A stretch of 39,727 bases of DNA, from contig CALQLA020000044.1 in assembly GCA_943331295.2 (NCBI GenBank), positions 1-39,727 of the forward strand, written 5' to 3'. The stretch comes from Bordetella parapertussis (GTDB lineage Bacteria; Pseudomonadota; Gammaproteobacteria; Burkholderiales; Casimicrobiaceae). Under the pieces are notes generated by a model. The model had not been told where the DNA came from, ran no database searches, and saw nothing but the letters and a program-made list of their open reading frames with translations. Shown piece after piece: positions 8,168 through 17,680 of this stretch. The number at the start of each line of letters is the position of its first letter. The stretch's first letter is position 1. Position numbers and translations under genes: made by a program.

Positions 8168-9478
8168 TTATTTCTTCGGTGCGTCCTTCGCGGGTTCCGC
8201 GGCGGGCGCCGGCGCTGCGGCAGGCGCCGCTGCCGGTGCAGCGGGGGCCGCGGCAGGCGCCGCCGCCGGGGCGGCAGTCGCCTCGACCTTGGTCGTCTTG
8301 CCAGCCTTGATGATGGCGATCGGCTCGACGTTGCCGTTCTTCATCTGGAAGATCGTCATTTCGGCGTCCTTGCGGTCGCCCTTTTCGTCGAACTCGATGT
8401 GGCCGGTCGCGCCGTCGAAGGAGATCTTGGCGAGTTCCGGCAGGTACTTGGCCGGGTCGGCCGAGTCGGCCTTCTGCATCGCGGCGATCAGCAGGTTGGC
8501 GGCGTCGTAGTAGAACGGCGCGTACTGCTTCACGTCGCCGTACTTCGCCTTGAACGCGTCCTGGAACGACTTCGACGCCATCTGCGTCGGGATGCCGGCC
8601 TGCGAGCAGATGAGGCCTTCGGAGGCGGGGCCGCCCAGCTTCGTCATTTCGCCCGTGCAGGCGCCGTCGCCGAACGTGAACACCGCCTTGATGCCCAGTT
8701 CGCGGGCCTGCTTGATCATCGGGCCGCCGGTGGCGTCCATGCCGCCGTAGAACACGGCGTCGGGGTTCTTGCCCTTGATCTTGGTCAGGATCGCCTTGAA
8801 GTCGGTCGCCTTGTCGTTCGTCTTTTCACGGGCGACGATCTGCACGCCGGCAGCCTTCAGCGTCTTCTCGACCTCGTTGGCGAGACCTTCGCCGTACGCG
8901 GTGGCGTCGTCGGCGATCGCGACCTTCTTCGACTTCAGCTCGTTGGCGATGTACGCGGCGATCGCGGGACCCTGCTGGTCGTCGCGGCCGACGGTGCGGA
9001 AGACAACCTTGAAGCCCTGCTCGGTCAGCTTCGGATTGGTGGCCGAGCCCGAGATCACCGGGATGCCGGCGGTGTTGTAGACGGCCGAGGCGGGAATGGT
9101 GACGCCCGAGTTCAGGTGGCCGACGACGCCGGCGACCTTCGCATCGGCGAACTTCTGGGCGATCGTCGGGCCCATCTTCGGGTCGGCCTGGTCGTCCTCG
9201 CTCATCATCTCGAACTTGACCGTCTTGCCGCCGATCTTGAGCTTCTTGGCGGTGGCTTCGTCGACGGCGAGGTGCACGCCGTTCTCGTCGTCCTTGCCGA
9301 GGTGGGCGATGCCGCCCGTCAGCGGGCCGGCGTGGCCGATCTTGACCACGACGACTTCCTCGACGGGCGCGGCAGCCTTCGGCGCTTCCGCCTTCTTCGG
9401 TTCTTCCTTGCTGCAGCCGTATGCGGTCAGCAGCGCAGCGGCGACGAGCGTCAGGCCAAGCTTGGGATTGATGTTCAT
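8168..9478 (-). CDS. livK: Periplasmic amino-acid-type binding lipoprotein of the Liv transporter
   Basis: This is the substrate-binding protein of the adjacent ABC importer, 436 residues. The N-terminus is a signal peptide ending in TAYGC (lipid Cys22; the Tyr at -2 is unusual), then a charged linker and a type I periplasmic-binding fold (IGHAGPLTGG near 47-56, GVVGHLNSGVTIPAS, YGGMDATGG). The last ~40 residues are almost only Ala and Pro with a final acidic/basic tip (EPAKDAPKK), an unusual tail. The ATG at 9478 has GGAGGA 9 bases upstream. It is transcribed from a near-consensus promoter and ends at a strong terminator. Ligand specificity is not evident. Confidence 0.93.
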   Translation of the reverse strand: MNINPKLGLTLVAAALLTAYGCSKEEPKKAEAPKAAAPVEEVVVVKIGHAGPLTGGIAHLGKDDENGVHLAVDEATAKKLKIGGKTVKFEMMSEDDQADPKMGPTIAQKFADAKVAGVVGHLNSGVTIPASAVYNTAGIPVISGSATNPKLTEQGFKVVFRTVGRDDQQGPAIAAYIANELKSKKVAIADDATAYGEGLANEVEKTLKAAGVQIVAREKTNDKATDFKAILTKIKGKNPDAVFYGGMDATGGPMIKQARELGIKAVFTFGDGACTGEMTKLGGPASEGLICSQAGIPTQMASKSFQDAFKAKYGDVKQYAPFYYDAANLLIAAMQKADSADPAKYLPELAKISFDGATGHIEFDEKGDRKDAEMTIFQMKNGNVEPIAIIKAGKTTKVEATAAPAAAPAAAPAAPAAAPAAAPAPAAEPAKDAPKK

Positions 9479-9547
9479 AGCAGTAGTCCTCCGGAACGGG
9501 GTAGGGCAGGGAAATTCGGGGGAAACCGGGAAAATGCGAAGCCGGTG

Positions 9548-9576
9548 ATTATCGGCGCCCCCGTTTTGACTGTCAA
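9548..9576 (-). promoter_or_regulatory. Near-consensus sigma-70 promoter of livK
   Basis: The minus strand reads TTGACA (9576-9571), 17 bases, then GATAAT (9553-9548). The expected RNA start is near 9541, leaving a leader of about 60 bases before the livK ATG. It is the best sigma-70 promoter in the window. Confidence 0.8.
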
Positions 9577-9679
9577 TTGCGCCGCATCGGGTGCGCCGCA
9601 TCGGGTGTGTCGCGGCGAAGTAGAGATGTCCGGTTCCGGGCAGAGCGGAAATGTCCGGTACCCGGCTGCGCGGGAACGC

Positions 9680-9701
9680 CCGGACCGGCGCGCCGGTCCG
9701 G
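9680..9701. promoter_or_regulatory. 22-bp perfect palindrome, possible operator
   Basis: CCGGACCGGCG is followed at once by its exact reverse complement CGCCGGTCCGG, with no spacer. It lies in the divergent livK/efflux intergenic region, upstream of the weak efflux promoter candidate. It could bind a dimeric regulator or be chance in GC-rich DNA. Confidence 0.35.
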
Positions 9702-9926
9702 CGCCGCCTGTCGCCGCCGGGCGCGCTCCGTCGCATCGCGCTTGTCCGGAAGCGGGGCACGGCCTAAGCTACGCAACTTTTTGAATCCGAACGGGTTGCC
9801 CGCCGCATCCAAGAAGGCGTGACGGGCGACCAGGGAATCCGGCGCGGGGTGAAACCCCCGCCGATCCGGACCGGCATCCTGCCTCCGCTACCCGCGGGGG
9901 CCAACGGCGCCAGGCAGGGAGTGGAT

Positions 9927-11078
9927 ATGTTCAAGCGATGGACACGGGGCCGGATCATCGGCGCCCTTGCGATCCTGGGGATCGCCGGTGCGATCAGCGG
10001 CAGCGTCGCGCTGCAGCTCGCGAAGAAGAAGGGCGACGGCGCCGGCAAGGCGCCGGTGACGCTCGAGTTCGCGCCCGCCGACCTGGCGAAGGTCGAGATG
10101 AAGCCGATCGCCCGCTGGCTGCCGGTGTCGGGCGCGCTGCAGCCCGTCAACCAGGCGACCGTCAAGGCGAAGGTCTCGGGCGACGTCCGCCACATCGCCG
10201 TGCGCGAAGGCGAGAGCGTGCGCGCGGGGCAGGTGCTGGCGCGCATCGACACCGCGGACCTCGAGGCGAAGCTCGCCGAGCGCATCGGCGCGCTCGAGGC
10301 CGCCCGGGCGCAGTTCGCGATGGCCGAGAAGACGCGCGCATCCAACCAGACGCTGCTCAGGCAGAACTTCATCTCCCAGAACGCGTTCGACAACTCCGAA
10401 TCGAGCCTCAACGTCTCGAAGGGCTCGCTCAAGTCGGCCGAGGCGCAGGTGCAGCTGGCCCAGAACGCGCTGCGCGACGCCGTGGTGACGGCCCCGCTCT
10501 CGGGAATCGTCGCCAAGCGGCACGTGCAGCCCGGGGAGAAGGTCGCGTTCGACTCGCCGCTGGTGACCGTCGTGGACCTGAAGGCCATGGAGCTGCAGGC
10601 AGTCGTTCCCGCCGGCGACGTGCCGGAGCTCGCGATCGGCATGCCGGTCGCGCTGGCCATCGACGGCTTCGGCGAGCGCCGCTTCTCCGGGCGGATCGAG
10701 CGCATCAACCCGGCCACCGAAGCGGGCACGCGCGCGATCCTCGTCTACGTCGGCATCCCGAACGCCGATGGCAGCCTGCGCGGCGGCATGTTCGCCACGG
10801 GGCGGATCGCGCTGGCCGCCGACGCGCCGGTGCCCACGCTGCCGCAGGGCGCGATCCGGACCGAGGCGGGGCAGAGCTACGTCTGGACCGTCGACGGCGG
10901 CAAGCTCGTCCGGCGCATCGTGATCGTCGGCCGGCGCGACGACGAGGCCGGCCGGGTCGAGCTGAAGACGGTCCTGCCCGAGGGCTCGCAGGTCCTCGCC
11001 GCGCGGTTCGACAACCTGAAGGACGGCGCGCCGGCGATCGTGCGCGCGCCGCCGGCTTCGCCGGCGAAGCCGGGCTGA
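9927..11078 (+). CDS. RND efflux periplasmic adaptor (membrane fusion protein)
   Basis: This 383-residue adaptor links an inner-membrane RND pump to an outer-membrane channel. It has an N-terminal membrane anchor (about residues 9-31), a lipoyl/barrel-sandwich half-motif (KVSGDVRHIAVREGESVRAGQVLARID), an alpha-helical hairpin (LEAARAQFAMAEKTR onward), the second lipoyl half (VTAPLSGIVAKRHVQPGEKV) and beta-barrel and membrane-proximal domains. The ATG at 9927 is preceded by GGGAG at 5 bases. The RND gene follows 5 bases after the stop, so they form an operon. Substrate is unknown. TolC, two genes downstream, is the likely outer-membrane partner. Confidence 0.93.
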   Translation: MFKRWTRGRIIGALAILGIAGAISGSVALQLAKKKGDGAGKAPVTLEFAPADLAKVEMKPIARWLPVSGALQPVNQATVKAKVSGDVRHIAVREGESVRAGQVLARIDTADLEAKLAERIGALEAARAQFAMAEKTRASNQTLLRQNFISQNAFDNSESSLNVSKGSLKSAEAQVQLAQNALRDAVVTAPLSGIVAKRHVQPGEKVAFDSPLVTVVDLKAMELQAVVPAGDVPELAIGMPVALAIDGFGERRFSGRIERINPATEAGTRAILVYVGIPNADGSLRGGMFATGRIALAADAPVPTLPQGAIRTEAGQSYVWTVDGGKLVRRIVIVGRRDDEAGRVELKTVLPEGSQVLAARFDNLKDGAPAIVRAPPASPAKPG

Positions 11079-11083
11079 CCGCC

Positions 11084-14000
11084 ATGTGGATCACCCGCGT
11101 CTCGATCCGGAACCCCGTCTTCGCCACCATGGTGATGGTGGGCATCGCCGTGCTCGGCCTCTTCGCGTACAACCGGCTGCGGGTCGAGCAGATGCCGGAC
11201 GTCAGCCTGCCGTTCGTGCTGGTGATGACGAGCTACCCCGGCGCGTCGCCGGAGGTGGTCGAGGCCGACGTCACCAAGCCGCTCGAATACGCGATCAACG
11301 CGGTGTCGGGTGTGAGCCTCATCCGCTCCAACTCGCGCGAGGGCCAGAGCCAGGTGTTCGCCGAGTTCCGCATGTCGACCGACATGATGAAGGCGATGCA
11401 GGACGTCCGCGACAAGATCGCGCAGGTCCGGCCCGGTTTCCCGCGCGACGTGAAGGATCCGCTGGTGATCCGCGCCGACATGGAGAACGCGCAGCCGGTC
11501 GTGTCGATCGCCGTGATGTCGCCGACGATGGGCCTGCGCGAACTGACCTCGCTCACCGAGCAGACGATCGTCAAGGGCCTGGAGAACGTGCCGGGCGTGG
11601 CGCGCATCGACGTCAACGGCCGGGTGACGCGCCAGATCCTGGTCCAGGTCAAGCCGAACGCGCTGACCTCGCTCGGTATCGGCATGGACCAGGTGATGAG
11701 CGCGATCCGCGCGGCGAACCAGGACGTCCCGGCCGGCCGCATCTCGCACGGCGCGAGCGACTCGATCGTCCGCGTCGAGGGCCGGATCAAGGACCCCGCG
11801 CAGTTCGGCCGCGTCATCGTCGCCCAGCAGGGCGGCGCGCCGGTCTACCTGTCGCAGGTCGCAGACATCGTCGACGGCGAGAAGGAGGAGACCTCGCTCG
11901 CGCGGATCAACGGCCGGCCGTCGATCACGCTCGACATCCAGAAGGCGCAGGACGCCAACATCGTCGACACCGGCCGCGGCATCAGGGAGGCCGTCGCCGC
12001 GCTGAAGCTGCGGCTGCCGGCGGACGTCGAGCTGAAGATCGCGCAGTCGTCCGCCGACACCGCGGAGGCCTCGGTCAACCGCGTCAAGCAGACGATCGTC
12101 GAGGGCGCGCTGCTCACCGTGCTGATCGTGTTCCTGTTCCTGCACAGCTGGCGCAGCACGATCATCACGGGCCTCACGCTGCCGATCGCCGTGATCGCGA
12201 CCTTCATCGCGCTCTACGCGTTCGGGTTCACGCTGAACTTCCTCACGCTGATGGCGCTGTCGCTTTGCATCGGCCTCCTCATCGACGACTCGATCGTCGT
12301 GCGCGAGAACATCGTCCGCCACCTCGGCATGGGCAAGGACCACCCGACGGCCGCGCGCGAGGGCACCGACGAGATCGGGCTCGCGGTGATGGCGACGACG
12401 TTCGCGATCGTCGCCGTGTTCGTGCCGATCGCGTTCATGAGCGGCATCATCGGCCGCTTCTTCTTCCAGTTCGGGCTGACCGTCGCCGTCGCGGTGCTGG
12501 TGTCGCTGTTCGTCAGCTTCACGCTCGACCCGATGCTCTCGTCGGTCTGGCACGACCCAGCCGGCGACCGCTTCCGGCGCGTGCCTTGGCTGGGCCGCTT
12601 CATGGACCGGGTCGAGCGCGGCATCGAATGGCTGCACGCGGTGTACGGCCGCATCCTCGTCTGGGCGCTCGGCAACCGCGGCAAGGTGCTGGCGATCGCG
12701 CTCGTCACCTTCGTCTCGAGCTTCGCGATCGTGCCGCTGATCGGCACCGAGTTCATTCCCCAGGCCGACCAGAGCTTCACCTCGCTGCGCCTCAACACGC
12801 CGGTCGGGTCCAGCCTCGAGTACACCGACGGCAAGGTGCGCCAGGTCGAGGCGGCGCTGAAGGCGTTCCCCGAGATCGCGCTGGCGATGACCACGGTCGG
12901 CACCGACGACGGCCGCAACTATGCGCGGATCAACCTGAAGCTCGTCGACAAGGCGAGCCGCTCCCGCTCGCAGAAGGACATCGAGCGGGCGATCCGCGCC
13001 GCGCTGAAGCCCATCCCCGGCATCGAGCCCGCGTTCGGCTTCGACCGGCCGGTGTGGGTCAACCTGCTGGGGCCCGACCCCGCGACGCTGACGGCGCTGA
13101 TCAACGAGTTCGCGGCGAAGGTGGCGAAGGTCCCGGGCATCGCCGACCTCGAGACCTCGGAGAAGGCCGCGCACCCGGCACTGTCGATCCGGCTGCAGCA
13201 CGACGTGGCCGCCGACCTCGGCATCACCGTGGCCCAGGTCGGCGCGACGGTGCGGCCGCTGCTCGCCGGCGACACGGTGAGCTACTGGCTGGGCCCCGAC
13301 GGGCAGAACTACGAGGTCAACGTGCAGCTCGCGAAGGACCGGCGCCGGCTCGTGTCCGACCTGGGCAACCTCTACCTCACCACGGGCCGGCGCGGCCCCG
13401 ACGGCGAGCTGCGGATGGTGCCGTTGCGGCAGGTCGCCGAGATCGTCGAGACGACAAGCCCGCAGATCATCAAGCGGCAGGAGCTGCAGCGCCGCGTCGC
13501 GCTGTACGCGAACGCGGAAGGGCGGCCGTCCGGCGACGTCAACGCCGACGTCGAGACGATCATGAAGGCGACCGAGTTGCCGCCGGGGTACCGCTTCGAT
13601 GTCGGCGGCCAGGCGAAGGACATGCAGGAGTCGTTCCAGGCGGCGCTCGCGGCGCTCGGCCTCGCCGTGATCTTCATCTACCTGATCCTCGCGTCTCAGT
13701 TCGCGAGCTTCACCCAGCCGCTGGCGATCATGGCCTCGCTGCCGTTCTCGCTGATCGGCGTCTTCCTCGCGCTGCTGCTGACGGGCACCACGCTCAACCT
13801 GTTCTCGATCATCGGCTTCATCATGCTGATGGGCCTCGTGACCAAGAACGCCATCCTGCTGGTCGACTTCGCCAACCGCGCCCGGCGCGGCGGCGCCAGC
13901 CTGTCGGACTCGCTGCTGCAGTCGGGGCAGGTGCGGCTGCGGCCGATCATGATGACTACCGCGGCGATGATCGGCGGGATGCTGCCGCTCGCCCTCGGCC

Positions 14001-14227
14001 TCGGCGAAGGCGGCGAGACGCAGGCGCCGATGGGCCGCGCGATCATCGGCGGCGTCATCACGTCGACGCTGCTGACGCTGGTCGTGGTGCCGGTGCTCTA
14101 CACCTACCTCGACGCATGGAGCGAGCGGCGGCGCGCGCGCCGCGCCCGACGGGCGGAGGCGGAGCGCGCGCGGTCGCAGGCCGCGCAGGCGGTTCCCCCG
14201 CCGCACTTGCCGGCGCAGGGCGATTAG
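11084..14227 (+). CDS. RND efflux transporter, HAE1 (AcrB/MexB) type
   Basis: This inner-membrane proton-driven pump has 1047 residues, normal for the hydrophobe/amphiphile efflux family. Residues 10-29 form the first membrane helix. The proton-relay pair Asp401-Asp402 is intact in [13 protein letters not shown], and a GxxxGxxxPLxLG-like motif ([19 protein letters not shown]) occurs near the C-terminus. Two large periplasmic loops follow the usual plan, and the C-terminus is a basic Arg-rich tail. It is translated with the upstream adaptor. No local repressor gene indicates inducer or substrate. Drug efflux is the family norm but is not proven here. Confidence 0.95.
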   Translation: MWITRVSIRNPVFATMVMVGIAVLGLFAYNRLRVEQMPDVSLPFVLVMTSYPGASPEVVEADVTKPLEYAINAVSGVSLIRSNSREGQSQVFAEFRMSTDMMKAMQDVRDKIAQVRPGFPRDVKDPLVIRADMENAQPVVSIAVMSPTMGLRELTSLTEQTIVKGLENVPGVARIDVNGRVTRQILVQVKPNALTSLGIGMDQVMSAIRAANQDVPAGRISHGASDSIVRVEGRIKDPAQFGRVIVAQQGGAPVYLSQVADIVDGEKEETSLARINGRPSITLDIQKAQDANIVDTGRGIREAVAALKLRLPADVELKIAQSSADTAEASVNRVKQTIVEGALLTVLIVFLFLHSWRSTIITGLTLPIAVIATFIALYAFGFTLNFLTLMALSLCIGLLIDDSIVVRENIVRHLGMGKDHPTAAREGTDEIGLAVMATTFAIVAVFVPIAFMSGIIGRFFFQFGLTVAVAVLVSLFVSFTLDPMLSSVWHDPAGDRFRRVPWLGRFMDRVERGIEWLHAVYGRILVWALGNRGKVLAIALVTFVSSFAIVPLIGTEFIPQADQSFTSLRLNTPVGSSLEYTDGKVRQVEAALKAFPEIALAMTTVGTDDGRNYARINLKLVDKASRSRSQKDIERAIRAALKPIPGIEPAFGFDRPVWVNLLGPDPATLTALINEFAAKVAKVPGIADLETSEKAAHPALSIRLQHDVAADLGITVAQVGATVRPLLAGDTVSYWLGPDGQNYEVNVQLAKDRRRLVSDLGNLYLTTGRRGPDGELRMVPLRQVAEIVETTSPQIIKRQELQRRVALYANAEGRPSGDVNADVETIMKATELPPGYRFDVGGQAKDMQESFQAALAALGLAVIFIYLILASQFASFTQPLAIMASLPFSLIGVFLALLLTGTTLNLFSIIGFIMLMGLVTKNAILLVDFANRARRGGASLSDSLLQSGQVRLRPIMMTTAAMIGGMLPLALGLGEGGETQAPMGRAIIGGVITSTLLTLVVVPVLYTYLDAWSERRRARRARRAEAERARSQAAQAVPPPHLPAQGD

Positions 14228-14233
14228 CCCGAA

Positions 14234-14263
14234 TTGACGTGCGATAATAGAGTATTGGATAAT
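14234..14263 (+). promoter_or_regulatory. Candidate promoter for the pcm-like gene and tolC
   Basis: TTGACG (14234-14239) and GATAAT (14258-14263) are 18 bases apart in a short AT-rich island between the RND stop and the methyltransferase gene. A second GATAAT lies at 14243-14248. The transcript would have a leader of about 60 bases. Confidence 0.6.
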
Positions 14264-14328
14264 AAATGACTCTCGGTCAGTTGGCGTCCGGTGTTCGCGC
14301 CGCGCCACGACGGACACACGGCGACGCA

Positions 14329-14979
14329 ATGGACATCGAACAGGCACGATTCAACATGGTCGAGCAGCAGATCCGCACCTGGGACGTGCTCGACCAGGGC
14401 ATCCTCGATCTGCTCTTCGCGGTGAAGCGCGAGGATTTCGTGCCTACCGCCTACCGCCTGCTTGCCTTCGCCGACCTCGAGATTCCCCTCGCCGACGGCC
14501 AGAAGATGTGGACGCCGAAGATGGAAGCCCGCGTGCTGCAGGAGCTCGATCTCGATCCCGGGCAGTCGGTGCTCGAGGTCGGCACCGGCAGCGGCTACTT
14601 CACCGCGCTGCTCGCGAGCCGCGGCGCGATCGTCACCAGCGTCGAGATCAGCCCGCGGCTTGCCGCCGATGCGCGCGCGCGCCTCGCGCGGGCCGGCATC
14701 ACCGGCGTGGATCTCGCGGTCGGCGACGCCGCGCAGGGCTACGGCGACGACCTCTACGACGCGATCGTTCTCGCCGGCTCGACGCCGGTCGTGCCCGAGG
14801 GCCTGCTGCGGCAGCTGAAGCCCGGCGGGCGCCTGTTCGCCATCGTCGGCGACCCGCCGGTGATGACCGCCCGGATGATGCGCCGGACCGCGCCGGACTC
14901 GGTGACCTCGGCGGACCTGTTCGAAACGGTGATCGCCCCGTTGGTCAACGCCGCGCAGCCGGCGCGTTTCCAGTTCTGA
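14329..14979 (+). CDS. PCMT-like SAM-dependent methyltransferase
   Basis: The 216-residue protein has the L-isoaspartate O-methyltransferase fold: SAM motif I VLEVGTGSGY (about 77-86), an acidic VEIS at the end of strand 2 and a LKPGGRLFAIVG post-motif. The segment that in true Pcm reads like GQTISQP is here GQKMWTPKMEARV, lacking the SQP signature, so repair of isoaspartate is doubtful. Such divergent homologues commonly sit next to tolC in betaproteobacteria, as here. The ATG at 14329 begins the family-typical MDIEQARFNMVEQQIR segment; an upstream in-frame ATG at 14266 has little support. tolC follows after 61 bases. Confidence 0.85.
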   Translation: MDIEQARFNMVEQQIRTWDVLDQGILDLLFAVKREDFVPTAYRLLAFADLEIPLADGQKMWTPKMEARVLQELDLDPGQSVLEVGTGSGYFTALLASRGAIVTSVEISPRLAADARARLARAGITGVDLAVGDAAQGYGDDLYDAIVLAGSTPVVPEGLLRQLKPGGRLFAIVGDPPVMTARMMRRTAPDSVTSADLFETVIAPLVNAAQPARFQF

Positions 14980-15040
14980 TCCGCATCGCGACCGCCGCCG
15001 GCACGAAACCCCGCCGCTCGCGCACCCTCCCGGACATCCA

Positions 15041-16378
15041 ATGACCACACGCCGTCCCCTGGCCTTCGCCTTGTCCGTCGCTCTCGCCGCGGCGGCCCTG
15101 CCCGCGTCCGGCGAGGACCTGATGCAGATCTACCGCGAGGCGCAGCTGGCCGACCCGGCCATCGCCTCGGCCAAGGCGGGCTGGAACGCCACGCAGGAGC
15201 GGGCGCCGCAGGCGCTGGCGGGCCTGCTGCCCAACGTATCGGCGACGGGCGCCGCGACGCTGTTCAACTACGACGCGACGATCAAGTCGGATCCGGCCGT
15301 CGACATCAACCGCAACTTCCACCAGATCACCGGCGCCGTCTCGGCGTCGCAGCCGCTCTTCCGCTACCAGAACTTGGTGGTCTACGACCAGGCTAAGCAG
15401 CAGGTGGCGCAGGCGGACTACGTGCTCGCCACTGCGCAGCAGGACCTGATCCTGCGCGTCGCGATCGCGTATTTCGACATCCTGCTGGCGCAGTTCAACA
15501 TCGAGCTTGCCGAAAGCCAGAAGAAGGCGGTCTCGGAGCAACTGGCGCAGGCCAAGCGCAACTTCGAAGTCGGCGTGGCGACGATCACCGACACCAACGA
15601 GGCGCAGGCCAAGTTCGACGCGATCGTCGCGCAGGAGATCCAGGTCCGCAACGAGTACGACAACCGGGTGACGGCGCTGCGCGCGATCATCGGCCGCTAT
15701 CCGAAGGACCTGAAGAAACTGGGCCCCGGGTTCCAGCCGCTGCCGCCCGAGCCCAACGCTCCCGACTACTGGGTCGACCGCGCGCTGAAGGAAAACCTCA
15801 ACGTTCGAATCGCCGACGCCAATCTCGCGATCGCGAAGCTCGAGGTCGACCGCGCGCGCGGCGGGCACTACCCGACGCTCGACCTGGTCGGAAGCTACAC
15901 GGCGCAGGGCTCGAACGCCGCGGTCACGCAGACCGTGGCGAGCGACCAGCGCACCGGGCTCATCGGGCTGCAGTTGACGATCCCGATCTACCAGGGCGGC
16001 TTTGTCGATTCGCGGGTGCGGGAGACGATCTCGCTGCTCGAGAAGTCCCGGCAGGACCTCGAGGGCGCGCGCCGCTCGGCGCTGTTCCTCGCGCAGACGG
16101 GGTTTTCCGGGGTGGCGAGCGCGGCGGCGTCGGTCAAGGCCTTCGAGCAGGCCGTCGTCTCCGCCGAAAGCGCGCTGGCGTCGAACATCCTGGGCCAGGA
16201 AGTCGGCGTGCGCACGTTCCTCGACGTGCTGAACGTGCAGCAGAACGTCTACTCGACGCGGCGCGACCTCGCGCAGGCGTACTTCAACTACCTGATCGGC
16301 GTGCTGCGCCTCAAGGCCGCGGTCGGCACGCTGTCCGACCTCGACCTCGAGGAAATCAACCGCCGTCTGAAGGGCTGA
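15041..16378 (+). CDS. tolC: TolC family outer-membrane efflux/secretion channel
   Basis: TolC trimers form the outer-membrane exit duct for RND pumps and type I secretion. This 445-residue protein has a cleavable signal peptide (to about residue 24, ALPASGE) and the duplicated OEP architecture with long coiled-coil helices. It includes the family-typical DILLAQFNIELAESQKKAV segment and FNYLIGVLRLKAAVGTLSD at the C-terminus. It follows the PCMT-like gene and probably shares its promoter, and it is a natural partner for the RND pair upstream. The 3' end overlaps the convergent waaA gene by 23 bases. Confidence 0.94.
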   Translation: MTTRRPLAFALSVALAAAALPASGEDLMQIYREAQLADPAIASAKAGWNATQERAPQALAGLLPNVSATGAATLFNYDATIKSDPAVDINRNFHQITGAVSASQPLFRYQNLVVYDQAKQQVAQADYVLATAQQDLILRVAIAYFDILLAQFNIELAESQKKAVSEQLAQAKRNFEVGVATITDTNEAQAKFDAIVAQEIQVRNEYDNRVTALRAIIGRYPKDLKKLGPGFQPLPPEPNAPDYWVDRALKENLNVRIADANLAIAKLEVDRARGGHYPTLDLVGSYTAQGSNAAVTQTVASDQRTGLIGLQLTIPIYQGGFVDSRVRETISLLEKSRQDLEGARRSALFLAQTGFSGVASAAASVKAFEQAVVSAESALASNILGQEVGVRTFLDVLNVQQNVYSTRRDLAQAYFNYLIGVLRLKAAVGTLSDLDLEEINRRLKG

Positions 16379-17669
16379 CCGGCGCGCCGGCGCGACCGGG
16401 CGGCGCCAGCGCCGCCGCGAGCTGCGGCCGCAGCCATTGCCACAGGCGGTCCCCGGCGCCGCGATGCGCGGCGTGGAACGCCAGCGCGCGGGCGCCGATC
16501 GCCGCGCGTGCCGCCGGCTCCGCGAGCAGCCTCGCCACTTCCGCCACCAGCGCCGTCGCGTCGCCGACCGGCACCGCGGCGCCCGCGGCGATCGCGTTGG
16601 CGCTCGCTTCGGCGAAGTTGAACGTGTGCGGGCCGACCAGCGTCGGGCGCCCGACCGCGATCGACTCGATCAGGTTCTGGCTGCCGAAGGGCAGCAGGCT
16701 GCCGCCGATGAACACCGCGTCGGCCGCCGCGTAGTACCCCAGCATCTCGCCCATCGAATCGCCGAGCACGACGCCGATGTCCGCCGGCACCGGCGCGTTG
16801 CCGCTCCTCCGCACGAACGGGACGCCGCGGCCGCGCAGCAGTTCGGCGACGGCGTCGAAGCGCTGCGGATGCCGCGGGACGATCACCGTCAGCGCGCCGG
16901 CCGGCAGCTTGCCCTGTGCGAGCGCGTCCAGGATCAGGGCTTCCTCGCCGTCGCGGGTCGAGCCGGCCACCCATACCGGCCTGTCGGCGCCGAACCGCAG
17001 CCGCAGTTCGCGCCCCAGCTCCAGCGCGGCTTCGGGGATGTCGAGGTCGAACTTGAGGTTGCCCGTCACGAGCGGCGAGTGCGCGCCCAGCGCGGCGAGT
17101 CGCGCGGCATCGGCGGCGGTCTGCGCGGCGATGCCGGCGAACGCCGCGAGCATCGGTCGCGTCAATGCCGGAACCCGCGCATAACCCGCGGCCGAGCGCT
17201 CCGACAGCCGCGCATTGACGAGAAACAGGGGGATGCCGGCGGCGCTGCCGTGGGCGACGAGGTTGGGCCACAGCTCGGTCTCCATCACGATGCCCGCGCC
17301 CGGCCGGAAGTGCCGCAGGAAGCGCCGCGCCGCGAACGGCGCGTCGTACGGCAGCCAAGCCTGGACCACGCGCTCGCCGAACAGCGCATGGCCCGCGGCA
17401 CGCCCGGTGGCGGTCATGTGCGTGACCAGGATCGTCGCTGCGGGAAAGTCGCGGCACAGCCGGTCGACCAGCGGCACCGCGGCGCGCGTTTCCCCCAGCG
17501 ACACCGCGTGCAGCCACAGCACGGGCGCGCGCGGCGCCGCGGCGGCATAGCGCCCGAAGCGCTCGCCGATCCGTTCGCGGTAGCCCGGCTCGCGTCGCCC
17601 GCGCCACCACAGCCGCAGCGGCAGCAGCGGCATCGCGGCGAGCCAGAGCGCGCTGTAGAGCGCGCGCAT
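16356..17669 (-). CDS. waaA: 3-deoxy-D-manno-octulosonic acid (Kdo) transferase
   Basis: WaaA adds Kdo from CMP-Kdo to lipid IVA at the inner membrane, starting the LPS core. The 437-residue length is normal. Features are an N-terminal membrane anchor, LHAVSLGETRAAVPLV, METELWPNLV, GNLKFD, GSTRDGEEALIL and the C-terminal GGSLLPFGSQNLIE segment of the GT-B nucleotide-sugar site. The ATG at 17669 lies 11 bases after the waaC stop, so the two form a minus-strand LPS operon. Its 3' end overlaps tolC on the opposite strand. Confidence 0.95.
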   Translation of the reverse strand: MRALYSALWLAAMPLLPLRLWWRGRREPGYRERIGERFGRYAAAAPRAPVLWLHAVSLGETRAAVPLVDRLCRDFPAATILVTHMTATGRAAGHALFGERVVQAWLPYDAPFAARRFLRHFRPGAGIVMETELWPNLVAHGSAAGIPLFLVNARLSERSAAGYARVPALTRPMLAAFAGIAAQTAADAARLAALGAHSPLVTGNLKFDLDIPEAALELGRELRLRFGADRPVWVAGSTRDGEEALILDALAQGKLPAGALTVIVPRHPQRFDAVAELLRGRGVPFVRRSGNAPVPADIGVVLGDSMGEMLGYYAAADAVFIGGSLLPFGSQNLIESIAVGRPTLVGPHTFNFAEASANAIAAGAAVPVGDATALVAEVARLLAEPAARAAIGARALAFHAAHRGAGDRLWQWLRPQLAAALAPPGRAGAPVSPSDGG

Positions 17670-17680
17670 CGCGCGCTCCG

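Larger units (their letters stand above)
9479..9926. other. Divergent control region between livK and the RND efflux operon
   Basis: These 448 bases hold no convincing gene. They contain the livK promoter, two tandem copies of GCGCCGCATCGGGT (9579-9606), two direct copies of ATGTCCGGT (9626-9634 and 9651-9659) that might be remnants of a mobile-element end, and a 22-bp perfect palindrome (9680-9701). A weak + strand promoter candidate, TTGTCC (9742-9747), 17 bases, TAAGCT (9765-9770), could serve the efflux operon. No regulator gene is adjacent. Confidence 0.55.

Noticed and set aside
9626..9659. Insertion sequence annotated from the ATGTCCGGT repeats
   Set aside because: There is no transposase ORF, terminal inverted repeat pair or target duplication; at most a remnant.
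6725..9784. A continuous + strand reading frame of about 1000 codons opposite livH and livK, and similar long antisense frames opposite the RND gene and pilQ
   Set aside because: These are GC-rich shadow frames: compositionally biased, Arg/Gly/His/Asp-rich translations with no family motifs, lying antisense to well-supported genes.
14243..14263. Fur box in the AT-rich island with two GATAAT elements
   Set aside because: The second half does not match the inverted hexamer of a Fur site; a plain sigma-70 promoter explains it better.
16356..16378. tolC/waaA 3' overlap as an antisense regulatory feature
   Set aside because: A 23-base convergent overlap is common in compact genomes and needs no special function. 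The same holds for the shared CTAG stops of rfbD and the cytochrome gene.
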